Shown piece by piece: positions 61,823 to 64,000 of a stretch of 64,000 nucleotides of DNA (position 1 is the first letter of the stretch; every line of letters starts with the position of its first letter). A program made the translations under genes and the position numbers. The DNA is taken from positions 1 through 64,000 of the forward strand of contig CAUYLG010022157.1 of assembly GCA_963573385.1 (NCBI GenBank), written 5' to 3'. This DNA comes from Cacajao melanocephalus. Lineage: Eukaryota; Chordata; Mammalia; Primates; Pitheciidae. Under the pieces are notes generated by a model. That model ran no database searches, was not told the DNA's origin, and worked only from the letters and a program-made list of their open reading frames with translations.

Positions 61823-62319
61823 CTGGCAAATCAAGAAGCAGCAACAGTTAATCAGCAAATGGGTACCAGGTGCCAAGCAGGGCACTTGTTTTGTGGCCAC
61901 AAGCAGGAATGCTGTGACAATGAGGTATTTTAACAGCATTATCCAAGTGCCTTCTGCATTCAAGGACTTAGAAAAAAAACATTTGGGCAACCACATTTGT
62001 GAATATCTACAATGCTCTTGGCCCTGGGTGTGGCTTTGGGGACCTGGAGACAAACAAAACCTGGTCCTGTCCTAGAGGGGTGCCCAGGGATCTTAGAGGC
62101 AGTACAGGTCCGGGTTTCTCATTCCTCAAAGACCCCACCAGCAAAGGGCTATGTCAGTGACAGCGTACACACCTCCTTACCTTGTTCAGCTCCAGAACGA
62201 GGGTGAGCAAATGACCTTTGTTGAACTTGAAACACATATGTCTTGTGTTTCCTACTTGAGCACCACGGGCAAAGAAATGTTCAGTAAATATTTGTGGAAT
62301 TAACAAATAAATGACTTGA

Positions 62320-62550
62320 GAGCAGATAGCACAGTGGATGGGAGCCAATCTGCCTGGACTCAAGCACGGACTTGCTCCATCTCTTACCAGCTTGGGGACC
62401 TGGGGCAAATGGCTTAACCTTTCTGTGCCTTGATGAGGATGGTCGTAGCGCATCCCTCATCAGTTGTTTTGTGGATTACATGATTTGCTATATACCCAGA
62501 GTGCTGGGACAAGGCCTGGCACATCGTAAGTGCTTTGGAAGGGTGGTCAC
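62320..62550 (+). repeat. MIR element, near full length
   Basis: Begins GATAGCACAGTGGATGGGAG, has ACCTGGGGCAAATGGCTTAA in the core and ends GGCCTGGCACATCGTAAGTG. A short telomere-like tract follows at once. Confidence 0.85.
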
Positions 62551-62560
62551 TGGCAATGAG

Positions 62561-62583
62561 TTAGGGTTAGGGTTAGGGTAGGG
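62561..62583 (+). repeat. Short interstitial telomeric tract
   Basis: Three perfect TTAGGG units followed by TAGGG, 23 bp, right after a MIR 3' end in RCSD1 intron 1. Confidence 0.9.
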
Positions 62584-63248
62584 TGACCTCTGGTGCAGGT
62601 CATCAGTTTACCATGGCTGTCCCTCCATCAAGGTGCCTCCAGGTACCCTGAAGAGGCCAACATGCACCCAGGACACCATTCATTCTCATGCATCATTTGT
62701 CACCAAGACACATAGAGTAGTCAGTGATGCTGGAAATGACCAGTTCCTTTCTGCCTTGTTACAGGAGACCAACATAACCGCTTGGTTTTAATAATATTTT
62801 TTACATGTCCAGTCCCAGAGACATTAGGTTTTTGTCTTTTGTCACCATGACAGCAGCATTTCTTACACAGACGTTGAACTGCCCCATCACTTCCCCTCCT
62901 CACATCTAGTCTGAAAATGGGAGAACTGAGACAGCAGTTTGTCTGAGGAAGCCCATCTCTGCCTTTCCCTGGCTCTCATGGTCTACAAAAGCAAGGCATT
63001 CTTCCCTCTAGCAGCGAGCTTACTCCCTTGTACACACACACACTCTTCCATGGCCCTTCTTTTATGCTAAAAGTGGTGTCTCTGAGTCTCCAGGCTTTCT
63101 TATTTGGGTGTTCCCTCCAAGGTAAATAACTTTAGTCATTCTAAGACACTGTCCCCTTAGAGCAAAGGAGGGGCAGGTCTCCTCACCCCCCCACCAACTT
63201 CTGGCAGAGTAGTTAATGGAGCAAAGCTTTGAGAAGAAGGCTTTGTTA

Positions 63249-63663
<415 letters not shown>

Positions 63664-64000
63664 TCACTGTTGCTTACTATATAATTCAGGCTCATCACCG
63701 TCCCAGCCTAAACATCAAATGCTGATTTTTGCATAAAGATATAAAAGGATTCACCTCTATTCAAGATGCCAGATTTCCCCATGAGGCTGGGGGAAAAGCT
63801 GGGGAGTGGGAGGCCCCACCCTGATGAGTTCCCCACTGGGGAGGGGCTCCCAGACCTGACCCATTTTACCCTCACACTTGCCACATAAGGAAGTCAGAGA
63901 ATGGAACAACGAGCAGAGAGGCTTGGGGACAGCGTGTGATTCATTGAGCTGTTCTTGGCAAAGATGCTGGCTGATTGGTTTGTCCATCTGTCTAACTTCC

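Overview
The window is nuclear DNA from a primate. About 45 Alu copies cover roughly a fifth of it, with L1M, L2 and MIR fragments, an ERV-L remnant, MaLR LTRs and two mammalian protein genes with standard GT-AG introns. Recognisable exons of RCSD1 (CapZIP) and MPZL1 place it at the equivalent of human 1q24.2, reverse-complemented relative to the human chromosome. Many residue differences from the human proteins as I remember them, plus a 505-bp gammaretrovirus-type solo LTR sitting inside an Alu, point to a non-human primate, most likely an Old World monkey. The species cannot be fixed from the sequence alone.

Layout. 1-24829: start of the long first intron of MPZL1 (minus strand), filled with Alus, L1M and L2 pieces, an antisense THE1/MST LTR (10.4-10.8 kb) and an ERV-L remnant (13.2-16.7 kb). 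24830-25330: MPZL1 exon 1 and its CpG-island promoter. 25.3-40 kb: intergenic, holding two convergent tRNA-Pro genes (AGG on plus, CGG on minus), a second CpG island beside the CGG gene with no recognised protein gene, a 7SL RNA pseudogene and the gammaretroviral solo LTR. About 40-64 kb: RCSD1 on the minus strand, with its 3' UTR, six coding exons (exons 2-7) and introns. Exon 1, which would supply only the first two codons, lies beyond the right edge. With those two codons the exons give 416 codons, the human length, with every junction in phase 0.

RCSD1 and MPZL1 are transcribed in the same direction, with the tRNA pair in the gap. There is no sign of a shared pathway: RCSD1 is a CapZ-binding actin regulator of muscle and immune cells, and MPZL1 is a cell-surface Ig-family receptor that binds SHP-2.

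I found no new multi-gene system. The points worth a second look are the orphan CpG island next to the tRNAs, the lineage-specific LTR, a short interstitial telomere tract, two Alus carrying fold-back segments, a minisatellite that stays open in one frame, and lineage differences in RCSD1 and MPZL1.
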